Shown: positions 1 through 7,311, counted from the first letter of the stretch. The stretch is 47,307 nt of DNA from Williamsia sp. (GCA_015069695.1 JADCRZ010000049.1:1-47307), one strand, 5' to 3'. The notes: generated by a model not told the origin, from the sequence alone. Translations and numbers: made by a program.

Positions 1-149
1 CATGAATGAGCAGTTGTACAGTACCGTGCGTGTTCGTTGCTGAACGCTTCGTTCCGTAAATTTCTTAACGCCCCTTTCAAAAGGCCGGAGGGAAGAACGT
101 CTGAACCTCGATTTACAGGATTGGGGGGATGGAAGGGATTGGATGGAGA

Positions 150-210
150 GAAGAATAGAGAGGAGAGAGGAGGGTAGCTGAAGCAATGTGAAGGAAGAAT
201 AGAGAGGAGA
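150..210. repeat. 17-bp direct repeat in a purine-rich tract
   Basis: The sequence GAAGAATAGAGAGGAGA occurs at 150-166 and again, identically, at 194-210. The surrounding bases from about 128 to 240 are almost all purine on the plus strand. It looks like low-complexity DNA that has partly duplicated. No function is evident. Confidence 0.6.
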
Positions 211-280
211 AGAAGAGAGGGTGATGGTGAGCGGGAAGGAATATATCCCCTTTTTTGTCATCTTCCTTCAACTTTTTGTC

Positions 281-338
281 ATCCTGTAAGGGCGCAGCAT
301 CAACCTGCAAGGGCAACATCGATGCGCCCTTACAGGAT
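281..338. repeat. Perfect 16-bp inverted repeat (hairpin)
   Basis: ATCCTGTAAGGGCGCA at 281-296 is the exact reverse complement of 323-338, separated by 26 bases. Just upstream the 11-mer TTTTTGTCATC occurs twice (252-262 and 273-283). Read on the minus strand, GTCATC/GTCATTCC motifs next to hairpins recall intergenic repeats that I know from other Bacteroidota, but I cannot confirm family membership without a search. Confidence 0.6.
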
Positions 339-407
339 CTCTGCAGAGCGGAGAGGTTCTGTTTAGTAAGAGGCTGGCCTATCATCGCAGCACTTTGCCC
401 CGCAGAG

Positions 408-468
408 ATTCCGCACGGGGCGCATAAGCATACAGCACGTGCAACACCAAGAAGCGCCCCGGCGGAAT
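408..468. repeat. Imperfect 14-bp inverted repeat around GCACGTGC
   Basis: ATTCCGCACGGGGCG (408-422) pairs with CGCCCCGGCGGAAT (455-468) apart from one extra base. The loop contains the 8-bp palindrome GCACGTGC at 435-442. It lies between the arms at 99 and 562 and next to the 281-338 hairpin, so the interior of the element is two stacked hairpins rather than coding sequence. Confidence 0.55.
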
Positions 469-710
469 GACAAAGAGAAAAGAGTGGCAAAGGGAAAAAA
501 GAGAGGCCTATGTACCCAAAAAATCCTGTAATCCCCTCATCCGTGTAATTCTGGTTCAAGACAAAAAAGACCGGGCTGAGAGAGCAAAGAAAATAGGGAG
601 AGGTTGTGAATGCAGCTTGCCAAAGACGTATCCCCTCCCGGAAGGGGCATGGGTGTGTTCAAGACAGAGCATGCATGAAACCCGCTACCAGCAAAGCTTT
701 CAGCCTAACA

Positions 711-744
711 CCCAATCCCCGTAATCCCTGGAATCAAGGTTCAG
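711..744. repeat. Single arm of the dispersed repeat, abutting a stop codon
   Basis: The arm runs from CCCAATCCCCGTAATCCC to GGTTCAG (738-744). On the minus strand it begins with CTGAACC two bases after the TAA stop codon (747-749) of the LolA-like gene. The same placement is seen after ilvB and ilvN near the other end of the window. No matching second arm is visible close by, apart from the inverted arm at 99-130. Confidence 0.5.
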
Positions 745-746
745 CC

Positions 747-1442
747 TTATTTAAAAACGCTGTCCTGCAGTCCTTGGTTTATCTTGTAGTCTTTGTAGGT
801 GATTTCTAAAGTTCCTTTGTTGCTGTTTACCTGGGTGTTGTCGGTTTTCTTTTTGCTGCCGTCGTCGTAGTCGAAGGTAATGCCTTTGGGGAGTTTGTAT
901 TCGCTGATGTTGAAGGTGAAAACGGCTTTTTCGGGTAAGGCATAGGCAGCCCATTTTCCGTAGTTCATGACCAGTTCATACGTGCCGTTTTCCCGGGTGG
1001 TGGTGCGGGCTTTGAGGATCAGCGCGCGGGCTTCGTCAATGTACAGGGTGGAGAGAGCGATCTGGGCATTTTCGTCAACAGGTAAGAGCTTGATGATTTT
1101 TACGGGAATGCCGTTCACATTGTCCTTGCCTGCTTCGATGGCGGTGAAGTCCTTGTTGATCATCAGCTGGTTCAGGCTCATGCTCAGGGCTCCTTTGGGT
1201 ACCAGCGAAATGCCCTTGTCATTTTTGATCTTGATCTTGTCCGGGTTTTTAAAATAAACCGTTACATCCGCTACCGGCACCTTCATAAACGGTACATTGG
1301 TTTTCATCACCCCTGCTGCCTGGTAGTCTTTTACTTTCTCGATCTTTTCCCTTACTTTTTGCAGCAGCTCAACAGCTGGCTGGGCATGGATTTCCATCAA
1401 CAAGCCCATACAGCAACCGATTAAAACAACGATCTTTTTCAT
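747..1442 (-). CDS. LolA-like periplasmic protein encoded with an ABC exporter
   Basis: A 231-residue protein with an N-terminal signal peptide (about residues 1-20, ending IHA-Q). The rest resembles the LolA/LolB/RseB fold: a helix with repeated Lys/Glu near residues 25-40, then beta strands with alternating hydrophobic residues (TVYFKNPDKIKI, LSTLYIDEARALILKA). Members of this superfamily bind acyl chains in the periplasm, typically carrying lipoproteins or sensing them. The gene begins immediately after the stop codon of the ABC permease (no gap), so the two are translationally linked and very probably work together. I infer a substrate-accepting or substrate-delivering role for the exporter. 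It is more divergent than housekeeping LolA and may not be the general lipoprotein chaperone. The family call is by pattern only. Confidence 0.7.
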   Translation of the reverse strand: MKKIVVLIGCCMGLLMEIHAQPAVELLQKVREKIEKVKDYQAAGVMKTNVPFMKVPVADVTVYFKNPDKIKIKNDKGISLVPKGALSMSLNQLMINKDFTAIEAGKDNVNGIPVKIIKLLPVDENAQIALSTLYIDEARALILKARTTTRENGTYELVMNYGKWAAYALPEKAVFTFNISEYKLPKGITFDYDDGSKKKTDNTQVNSNKGTLEITYKDYKINQGLQDSVFK

Positions 1443-2324
1443 CTACGATAAAATATCTTTCTTTTTAAAAATTACAACAGCAGATCCTACAAACAACGTG
1501 ATGTACCCAAGCAGGATGCCCAGGCTGCGCATAATAGCAGGCAGGTTCTCAATGCTGCCCCTGATGGCTTGTCCCTCAGCATCCGATTTGGAATAAAAAA
1601 ATCCTTTCCATGCCAGCATGTGGGAAGTAAACAACCAGGGCTTTACCGTGGTATCGTAAATTGGTATCTGCATCTCGGAGAGAATGGTAAATACAATTAC
1701 GATGCTGATGGTGGAAACGATCGGACCGATTGAATTGTCGGCAAATACAGACAGCAAAAATGCCAGGGCCGCCACAGTTGTGAGTGCAACCGCTGCATAG
1801 GCAAAAGCGGCAATGTAGCGCCAGAGCACATCGCTGCGCTGGATCTGCTCTACCACATCATTGCGGGTAATGACCATATCGTTCGTGCCGAAAAGAAATA
1901 TGCTCAGCAGGAGGGAAAGCAGGGCCATCCATACCAGCAGCAGGATGGTATAAATAACACAGGCCGTAAATTTGGTGAGCATAAACCGGGTCCGGCTTAC
2001 GGGCCGGGTCAGCAGCAAGCGCAAGGTGCCCATATTGGCCTCGCCTGCTACCGCATCGCCCGCCACCAGCGCCACCAGCAGGGGCACGTGGATCAGCAGC
2101 AGGTTCAGGATGATAAAGCAAACCAGGTAACCGTTCAGCACGATCTGGTAAGGAATGTCGATCGAGTCTTTGAGACTGCCCATCAAAAACTCCAGGTACG
2201 ATACTCCATCGGCTTTGAGCGCTACCTGCACAATGGCGACCATGGCTGCAATGGCAGCAAAGCTGATGTAAGTCCGCGGCTTTTTGAATATCTTGAATAC
2301 TTCAATCTTTAAAAGTGCCCACAT
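1443..2324 (-). CDS. ABC-2 type transporter permease
   Basis: A 293-residue integral membrane protein with about six hydrophobic segments (near residues 20-38, 60-90, 110-140, 170-195, 200-222 and 262-288). This is the layout of ABC-2 exporter permeases such as those of NatA/NatB or Nos-type systems. The motif GEANMGTLRLLLTRPVSRTR at about residues 94-113 is the cytoplasmic loop typical of this family, and it contacts the ATPase. The start codon lies inside the 3' end of the ATPase gene (23-base overlap) and the stop codon touches the start of the LolA-like gene. All three genes therefore form one tight operon. The substrate cannot be read from the sequence. Confidence 0.88.
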   Translation of the reverse strand: MWALLKIEVFKIFKKPRTYISFAAIAAMVAIVQVALKADGVSYLEFLMGSLKDSIDIPYQIVLNGYLVCFIILNLLLIHVPLLVALVAGDAVAGEANMGTLRLLLTRPVSRTRFMLTKFTACVIYTILLLVWMALLSLLLSIFLFGTNDMVITRNDVVEQIQRSDVLWRYIAAFAYAAVALTTVAALAFLLSVFADNSIGPIVSTISIVIVFTILSEMQIPIYDTTVKPWLFTSHMLAWKGFFYSKSDAEGQAIRGSIENLPAIMRSLGILLGYITLFVGSAVVIFKKKDILS

Positions 2325-3237
2325 ATTGCTTTCCTGCTGTAATGTGTAAAAAATAATCTTCCAGTGAATTTTTTTTCTGCAATGAAAAAACAGGTATACC
2401 GGCCTGCACCAGTTCCTTGTTCAGGGCCGGTATTGCTTCCTTGTTTAGCTGCAAAACAACCCTGCCTGCATCGGAGCCGGTTATGTAAGGGTGCCACGGG
2501 CTTTCCTGTAACCATTTCAGCAACTGTGTACCATCAGCTGTTTCTATTTCAAGCACCGTCTTGGCCGGATCAAACAATTCTTCCACAGTGCCTTCCACCA
2601 TTTTGCGGCCCCGGTCGATGATGATCATGCGGGTGGCAACCTGTTCAATTTCACTGAGCAGGTGCGAAGAAACCAGCACGGTCTTTTTCAGGTTCCTGCT
2701 CAGGTGCAGGATCAGGTTGCGCATGTCGGCGATCCCCTGCGGATCTAGTCCGTTGGTAGGCTCATCCAAAATAATGAGCTGCGGATTGTGCACCAGTGCC
2801 ACAGCAATGCCTAAACGCTGTTTCATGCCTTGCGAGTAAGTGCGGACCCTGCTCTGTGCCCTGTCAGCCAGGCCCACCAGTTCCAGCTGTTCCATCAAGG
2901 CCCGCCGGGATGAATCTACGCCGTTCATTCTGGCAAAGAGGGAAAGATTTTCATAAGCGCTCAGGTAGGTGTACAGATCAGGGCGTTCAATCACCGCACC
3001 TACCTGTCGAAGAATTTCTTTGCGGTGGGTGCGCAGGTTCATGCCGAACAAATTGATCTCCCCGCTGCTGGGTGCTATCAGGGTCAGCAACATGCGGATG
3101 GTAGTTGATTTGCCAGCACCGTTTTGTCCTAAAAAGCCGTATACATCTGCTTCCTGCACGCTGAAAGATAATTTGTCAACCGCTGTGATGTCTTTAAACT
3201 GTTTACTGAGGGAAGAAACCTGTATGATTGCTGACAT
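2302..3237 (-). CDS. ABC transporter ATP-binding protein
   Basis: A 311-residue nucleotide-binding subunit of an ABC-2 exporter. Walker A is GQNGAGKST at residues 38-46, the ABC signature is YSQGMKQRL at 134-142, Walker B is LIILDE at about 154-159, and the switch His follows in LVSSHLLSEI. The 80 or so residues after the ATPase core form the C-terminal extension common in drug/antibiotic-type ATPases of this class. I chose the ATG at 3237 (MSAIIQVSSL). An in-frame ATG at 3273 would add 12 residues that do not look like family sequence. The 3' end overlaps the permease gene by 23 bases. The ATPase would power export through the permease at the inner membrane. Confidence 0.9.
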   Translation of the reverse strand: MSAIIQVSSLSKQFKDITAVDKLSFSVQEADVYGFLGQNGAGKSTTIRMLLTLIAPSSGEINLFGMNLRTHRKEILRQVGAVIERPDLYTYLSAYENLSLFARMNGVDSSRRALMEQLELVGLADRAQSRVRTYSQGMKQRLGIAVALVHNPQLIILDEPTNGLDPQGIADMRNLILHLSRNLKKTVLVSSHLLSEIEQVATRMIIIDRGRKMVEGTVEELFDPAKTVLEIETADGTQLLKWLQESPWHPYITGSDAGRVVLQLNKEAIPALNKELVQAGIPVFSLQKKNSLEDYFLHITAGKQYVGTFKD

Positions 3238-3589
3238 GAGCCGGTAAGTTAATCCAAAAATCGGGACCCACATTTAACAGGAAGAGCCAATTATTGTTGT
3301 GAGAAAGTTCGTTAAGAATACCGGTGTAAAAAAATTTTAGCGAAATGATTGCAGCATCGAAAAATTGTGTATATTTTTGAGCGTTCTCCTGTGAAATCCC
3401 TGCCTGTAGCGCAGATAAGCGCTATCTGAATTCCAATCCTACACATTTCTTACAGGTCCATGTATAGCATTGGCTAAGCGCTGCTGCGTTTTCCCTGTTT
3501 GCTGCCACTCATGCCGCCTGTCTATCCTATCCTATCCTTTGAATGCCACGTGTTTAGTGCTTTAGTTTTTATACCCGAAACCTCATAAA
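3238..3589. other. Intergenic region between divergent ABC operon and T9SS cargo gene
   Basis: No gene is visible in these 352 bases. There is a small hairpin (CAGATA-AGCGC-TATCTG, near 3413-3430), a threefold tandem TATCC run near 3523-3538, and two candidate plus-strand promoters (-7-like boxes at 3372-3379 and 3563-3570). The divergent ABC operon must also start here. I see no good TAnnTTTG box for it. Confidence 0.6.
3538..3570 (+). promoter_or_regulatory. Candidate Bacteroidota promoter for the T9SS cargo gene
   Basis: A -33-like TTTG at 3538-3541 is followed after 21 bases by TAGTTTTT at 3563-3570, one mismatch from the TAnnTTTG -7 consensus. Transcription would start near 3577, leaving about a dozen bases before the ATG at 3590. 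A stricter -7 match (TATTTTTG, 3372-3379) lies farther upstream and could be used instead. Confidence 0.4.
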
Positions 3590-5017
3590 ATGAAACCGTA
3601 TTCTACCCGGATCCTTTTCGTGGCCGTGTTCTTGTTTGCGGCCTTCTCTTCCTATTCCCAATTAACAGAAAACTTTAATTCCCGCACAGGCGTAACTGCA
3701 AACCAGGTAAAAGCTTACCTGCAAGCCAATTGCTGGCAATTCAGTGGATTTGTTAGCGGCCCTAACGCCGGCGCCATGGAGGGTGATGGATCGCTGTTCC
3801 TTGATTCTGCCAATTCACCCCAGACAGCCACCCTGTATACGCCTGTCTTGAACGGACAGGGATCAACTTCGATCTCCTTCAGCTATCAATTCAGCAAGGG
3901 GGCAGACTATACAAGGTGGATCAAACTGGTTGTGGTAAATGCCCTGAACCAGCTGGTGAAAGTGGCCGACAGCATAGAAATAAAAAACACGGCAGCACAA
4001 ACTGTTTATACATACAATAAAACCGTTGAAACAGGCACAGGCGTCTACAAAATCGGGCTCCAGTACAGCGATGCAGTCCGCTCCACCACGCTGGCCCTCG
4101 ACCAGCTCCAGATCAGTGCCAGCAAGCATTATGCATCAGGTTGCAACGGGGCACCTGTTGCTGTGGCAGATGCTTTTTCCGGTGGTGCCCCCGGCAGCCC
4201 GGTATCCGGAAATGTGCTGCAGAACGACCGTGACCCCGATGGGGAAAACCTGAGCGCTTACCTTATCAGCGGCTCTGCTGACGGAACTGTCAATCTTTTG
4301 TCCAACGGGGCTTTTACATTTGTGCCGCGCGCCGGTTTTAACGGCAGCTCTACGAGCTTTGCCTACAAGGCATGTGACGATGGATACGGACAGCTCTGCT
4401 CCCAAACAGCCTATGTTACTATCTTCTTTTCGCCTGGTAATATTGTGCCTATCCGTTTTGTTGAGTTTACGGCAGCTTACGAAAGCAGTGAAGTAAAGCT
4501 GAACTGGGTAACTGCCTATGAAAACAGCACAGAAAGTTTTGATGTGGAAAGAGGAACCGACAGCCTGCACTTAAAGAAACTGGGAACCGTGAGGGGATAC
4601 GGAATGCTGGGATCCATCAATTTTTACAAATACAGTGACGCGCAAAGCCCGGAAATAGACAAATACAAAGACCTGTACTACCGGCTCAAATCAACAGATG
4701 CGGATGGAAAGATCGTCTACTCAAAAATCCTTAAAGTGCGCATTGAAGGCATCAGCGGGCTCCGTTCAGTAAAGGTGATGCCCAATCCTGTTGTAGACAA
4801 TATCAAGCTCAGCCTGCAGCTGAACAGGAGCTGTGCTGTTACAGTGAAAGTAATGAATGGCACCGGAAACGAAGTGTACAATGACGTGGTGCAAGGAGAG
4901 CCCGGCCAAAACAGGGTTACACTCACGGGCACGTCGCAGCTTCCCAAAGGATTGTATTTTGTTCAGGTGCTGATAGATAAAAAAGAAAAGCTGCTTACAA
5001 AGCTGATCAAAAATTAA
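3590..5017 (+). CDS. T9SS type A sorting domain-containing secreted protein
   Basis: A 475-residue exported protein. Residues 1-24 form a signal peptide ending SYSQ. Residues about 25-180 look like a beta-rich jelly-roll or concanavalin-like region (ENFNSRTG, GSLFLDSAN, ISFSYQFSKGADY). Residues about 188-285 match the Ig/cadherin-like 'tandem' fold of surface proteins (GNVLQNDRDPDG, FTFVPRAGFNG, FAYKACDDG). Residues about 290-395 are another beta module (VEFTAAYESSEVKLNW, SFDVERG). The last 80 residues form a T9SS sorting domain (VMPNPVVDN, then KGLYFVQV, ending LLTKLIKN). The protein should cross the outer membrane through the T9SS and be anchored or released at the surface. No catalytic motif is visible, so an adhesive or structural role is possible but unproven. 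It is a single-gene unit with a terminator directly downstream. Confidence 0.85.
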   Translation: MKPYSTRILFVAVFLFAAFSSYSQLTENFNSRTGVTANQVKAYLQANCWQFSGFVSGPNAGAMEGDGSLFLDSANSPQTATLYTPVLNGQGSTSISFSYQFSKGADYTRWIKLVVVNALNQLVKVADSIEIKNTAAQTVYTYNKTVETGTGVYKIGLQYSDAVRSTTLALDQLQISASKHYASGCNGAPVAVADAFSGGAPGSPVSGNVLQNDRDPDGENLSAYLISGSADGTVNLLSNGAFTFVPRAGFNGSSTSFAYKACDDGYGQLCSQTAYVTIFFSPGNIVPIRFVEFTAAYESSEVKLNWVTAYENSTESFDVERGTDSLHLKKLGTVRGYGMLGSINFYKYSDAQSPEIDKYKDLYYRLKSTDADGKIVYSKILKVRIEGISGLRSVKVMPNPVVDNIKLSLQLNRSCAVTVKVMNGTGNEVYNDVVQGEPGQNRVTLTGTSQLPKGLYFVQVLIDKKEKLLTKLIKN

Positions 5018-5042
5018 TCGACTGGCCGTCAATAGGTGGTAA

Positions 5043-5090
5043 AAGGACTGTCTTTGAGCATCCCGCTCATCAAGGCAGTCCTTATTTTTT
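5043..5090. terminator. Bidirectional terminator between convergent genes
   Basis: AAGGACTG (5043-5050) pairs with CAGTCCTT (5076-5083), and the stem continues inward with TCTTTGAGC against GCTCATCAAGG. A T-rich run (5084-5090) follows on the plus strand and A residues precede it, so it can serve both the T9SS gene and the oppositely transcribed regulator. The stop codon of that regulator lies inside the stem. Confidence 0.75.
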
Positions 5091-5372
5091 GAGGGAAAGA
5101 TAGGTCTGCAAACTTTTTACATACTCGTCAAAAGCGTCAATGCCCTTGGGCGTGATTTTGCAGATGGTTTGCGGATAGTTGTCTTTGAATTGCTTGATCA
5201 CATCAATGTATCCGGCTTCTTTGAGCTTGTTGATCTGTACGCTGAGGTTGCCGGCCGTAGCATTGGTTTTTTCTTTTAAAAAGGTAAACTCTGCTTCCTG
5301 CACACTGATCAGCAGGGAAACGACAGCCAGCCGGAGCTGCGAGTGTAATATGGGATCCAGTTCTTTAAACAT
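5082..5372 (-). CDS. Small winged-helix transcriptional regulator (HTH_34-like)
   Basis: A 96-residue single-domain DNA-binding protein. The sequence LDPILHSQLRLAVVSLLISVQEAEFTFLKEKTNATAGNLSVQINKLKEAGYI shows the helix-turn-helix (about residues 10-56), followed by the wing and the conserved TPKGIDAFDEYVKSL tail (about 74-90). This is the layout of the 'winged helix DNA-binding' family related to MarR/ArsR proteins. These small regulators are usually encoded with the membrane proteins they control. Here the gene is the last of a three-gene minus-strand operon, 23 bases after the second membrane-protein gene. It probably represses its own operon in response to an unknown signal. No ligand-binding extension is present. 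Confidence 0.82.
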   Translation of the reverse strand: MFKELDPILHSQLRLAVVSLLISVQEAEFTFLKEKTNATAGNLSVQINKLKEAGYIDVIKQFKDNYPQTICKITPKGIDAFDEYVKSLQTYLSLKK

Positions 5373-5395
5373 GCATGCAGGTCAACAACAGGTTT

Positions 5396-5998
5396 TTACT
5401 CAAAATTTACTTCATTGTATTTTTTCCTCAACAGATATCCAGGAATAATCCATGCCACAATCACGGCTACACCCAAAAGAAGCACCTGGTAAGGAACGGG
5501 TACAAAAGGAGCCAGTACCGACAAGCACCAGCAACAAATGCCTCCTATGATCAAGGGCCTGAACCGCAGGATGAGTCCTGACAGAAAAGTAGGGACTCCA
5601 TACAACGCAAGCAAGAAAGAGTTGAAGATTTTGTTTGCATTAACACCCTGCACATTTCCCAGCGAAAAGGCAAATAAGATCATGGTAATTACAAAAGACA
5701 GCCATACACCGCCCAGGATGCCTTCCGTATAGGTGCGTACCTTGCGATTCTTTTTTCTTCTCGCCAGATAAATAAGCTGGTAAATAACAGCCAGCCAGGT
5801 TACCATCCATACCAGATAACTCTTGTTGTTGTGCAGCAGTTCCGATAACACAAACTGGCCAATGCTGCAGACAAGGATGACCCAGCCCCACAGCAAATAA
5901 AGATGACCGTTTTCATTGAACTGGTTCCTGGCTTTGTTGATCATCGATTCAATCAGCTGAATGCTCTGCTGTTCTGAAAAAGAAGGTTCTGTTTGCAT
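5396..5998 (-). CDS. Hypothetical polytopic membrane protein (paralogue 2 of a pair)
   Basis: A 200-residue protein with a soluble N-terminal helix (about residues 8-28, QSIQLIESMINKARNQF) and about five membrane segments (35-56, 64-82, 96-118, 125-143, 160-192). It is clearly paralogous to the gene just upstream: both share an IQxMIxxARxxF-like helix, an LLWGW motif at the first membrane segment, and a fold ending in IIPGYLL or IIPGHLL. It has no catalytic motif that I recognise. The gene lies 9 bases after its paralogue and 23 bases before a small winged-helix regulator, so the three are co-transcribed. I infer a hetero-oligomeric membrane complex or a sensor pair, but the function is unknown. 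Confidence 0.8.
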   Translation of the reverse strand: MQTEPSFSEQQSIQLIESMINKARNQFNENGHLYLLWGWVILVCSIGQFVLSELLHNNKSYLVWMVTWLAVIYQLIYLARRKKNRKVRTYTEGILGGVWLSFVITMILFAFSLGNVQGVNANKIFNSFLLALYGVPTFLSGLILRFRPLIIGGICCWCLSVLAPFVPVPYQVLLLGVAVIVAWIIPGYLLRKKYNEVNFE

Positions 5999-6007
5999 AC
6001 AACAAGA

Positions 6008-6589
6008 TTAAGAATGAGCGTATCGGGTTCTGAGCAGGTGGCCGGGAATGATGTAACAAAACAGGAGGGCTGCCGCCGCAAAGAGGATCTGTATATCAAA
6101 TATAAACCATACCGATCCAATCGCGAGCAGCGAACCGATCAGCCCGCCAACAACAAGGGGCGTAAAGCGCAGGATCCTTCCGGATGCAAATGCACCTGCT
6201 CCATACAACGTGATAAAAAACGGGTAACAGTATAAAAAACCGAATTTGATAAATATCATATTCAGCACAAAAAACGTGATCGCCAGGGCAGTCCAGATAT
6301 TTGCAAGGTTCTCTCTTACATAGGTCTTTACCAACGGTTTTTTCTTGTCCCTGATGTAAAAAATGATTGTAACAACCACCGTAAAAGCGGTGACCCACCA
6401 CACCAGGTAATGCCGGGGATAGTCGTAGACAGCCTTCAGGATGTACTGGCCCAAACACGCTACCAGGGCACTCCATCCCCACAGTAAAAAATAATGGCTT
6501 CTGTCTGAAAAATCTTTCCTTGTCCGGGTAATCATTGTCTGGATTACCTGGAGACTTTCTTCTACAGAAAAGGTTTCCTTGCTTGCCAT
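6008..6589 (-). CDS. Hypothetical polytopic membrane protein (paralogue 1 of a pair)
   Basis: A 193-residue protein with the same architecture as its downstream neighbour: N-terminal amphipathic helix (EESLQVIQTMITRTRKDF), LLWGW at the start of the first membrane segment, about five membrane segments, then IIPGHLLRTRY near the end. I chose the ATG at 6589 (MASKETFSVE). An upstream in-frame ATG at 6634 would run through a 14-bp palindrome (6623-6636) and add residues absent from the paralogue. It is the first gene of a three-gene operon with the second membrane protein and a winged-helix regulator. The pair most likely arose by tandem duplication. Function unknown. Confidence 0.8.
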   Translation of the reverse strand: MASKETFSVEESLQVIQTMITRTRKDFSDRSHYFLLWGWSALVACLGQYILKAVYDYPRHYLVWWVTAFTVVVTIIFYIRDKKKPLVKTYVRENLANIWTALAITFFVLNMIFIKFGFLYCYPFFITLYGAGAFASGRILRFTPLVVGGLIGSLLAIGSVWFIFDIQILFAAAALLFCYIIPGHLLRTRYAHS

Positions 6590-6622
6590 AGCTGAAGGTT
6601 GAAAAGGCCTGCCGGAAGGGTT

Positions 6623-6636
6623 GCTTGCCGGCAAGC
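6623..6636. promoter_or_regulatory. 14-bp perfect palindrome between two operons
   Basis: GCTTGCCGGCAAGC is a perfect palindrome lying between the stop codon of the small periplasmic protein gene (6651) and the ATG of the membrane-protein operon (6589). It could be an operator for the winged-helix regulator at the end of that operon. Alternatively, together with the nearby TGCCGG at 6610-6615, it could be part of a terminator hairpin for the upstream genes. The sequence alone does not decide. Confidence 0.4.
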
Positions 6637-6650
6637 TGTAAACAGGTTAA

Positions 6651-7292
6651 TTAATTGCACTGCGCCAAAAAGTACTGGGCCGACATTTTACCCCATGTTG
6701 GGTCCAGCTCACTTTGTGGTTTAAATGTATCGAATAGTTGCAGGGCTTTTGTAAACAATTCTTTGGCAGGTGCTTTGCCGCCGCCAAAGGCTTCCGGCGT
6801 GTAAAACTTGGCCTGGCCCTCCAGGTAAACAGGGCGGGGATTGCCAGGGTCAAGCGACTTGGCTTTGTTGATGTTTTCGGTTGATGCCTGTCCGTACTGC
6901 TGCCAGCGGCTCTGCGGGTCAACCATCATGCGCGATGAGGCGATCATGCTCCTGATTACATAGATTTCCGAACTTTCTTTTCCGTACAAACCGGCTGCTT
7001 TTGATACAAGCGCGTCTGCCTTGTCTGCCATGGGGTCTACCTTTGATTTGTCTTGCTGCATGTAAGCGTTCATCACGGTGCAGTAAGCTGCATAATAATA
7101 GGGGAGCCATTGTGTTTTCTCCACTTCACCGATCCGTTCGAAATTGTTGGAGAGCTCGCCCAAGGTGTTTTTTGTAATGGCTGAATCAAGCTGGCTGATG
7201 TTTTTTTGCATGGCTGCCTTGTATTTATCACTCTGTGCAAATAAGCTCAGGGTCGTGATTGTCAGCAGCAGAACAGTGGTTAACTTTTTCAT
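6651..7292 (-). CDS. Periplasmic TPR-like protein paired with a TonB-dependent receptor
   Basis: A 213-residue protein starting at the ATG at 7292 (MKKLTTVLLLTITTLSLFAQ is a signal peptide). A second in-frame ATG at 7310 would add MTNYKH before a normal signal sequence, so I reject it. The mature part is helical and looks like degenerate TPR repeats (YKAAMQKNISQLDSAI, WLPYYYAAYCTVMNAY, NKAKSLDPGNPRPVYLEGQAKFY). The gene starts 19 bases after the stop codon of the TonB-dependent receptor gene, on the same strand, so the two are co-transcribed. A role in the periplasm supporting that receptor is inferred. No enzymatic motif is visible. Confidence 0.75.
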   Translation of the reverse strand: MKKLTTVLLLTITTLSLFAQSDKYKAAMQKNISQLDSAITKNTLGELSNNFERIGEVEKTQWLPYYYAAYCTVMNAYMQQDKSKVDPMADKADALVSKAAGLYGKESSEIYVIRSMIASSRMMVDPQSRWQQYGQASTENINKAKSLDPGNPRPVYLEGQAKFYTPEAFGGGKAPAKELFTKALQLFDTFKPQSELDPTWGKMSAQYFLAQCN

Positions 7293-7311
7293 GTGTTTAT
7301 AGTTTGTCATT

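Larger units (their letters stand above)
99..562. repeat. Composite element with inverted terminal arms (dispersed repeat copy 1)
   Basis: The left arm begins GTCTGAACC at 99 and runs through AGGATTGGGG to about 130. The right arm (522-562) begins AATCCTGTAATCCCC and ends GGTTCAAGAC. The two arms are in inverted orientation and resemble the arms found at 44434-44582 and 45230-45334. The 390 bases between them contain two further hairpins and a purine-rich tract but no transposase or other recognisable gene. It may be one non-autonomous element, or two independent repeat insertions that happen to face each other. Confidence 0.5.
1..746. other. Gene-free repeat-rich region at the window edge
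   Basis: I find no convincing gene in this stretch. The open frames that exist encode low-complexity, Leu/Ser/Pro- or Lys/Arg-rich peptides with no recognisable domain, and they run across inverted repeats, so I treat them as chance frames. The DNA is a patchwork: an inverted-repeat pair (99-130 and 522-562), a purine-rich tract (about 130-240), two strong hairpins (281-338 and 408-468), and a single repeat arm (711-744) next to the stop codon of the first real gene. Bases 1-43 could be the last codons of a gene entering from the left (frame 2 is open to a TGA at 41-43), but this is too short to identify. Confidence 0.6.

Noticed and set aside
113-559. Minus-strand open frame across the repeat region
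   Set aside because: It runs through both hairpins and one repeat arm. The peptide has no domain and looks like translated repeat DNA.
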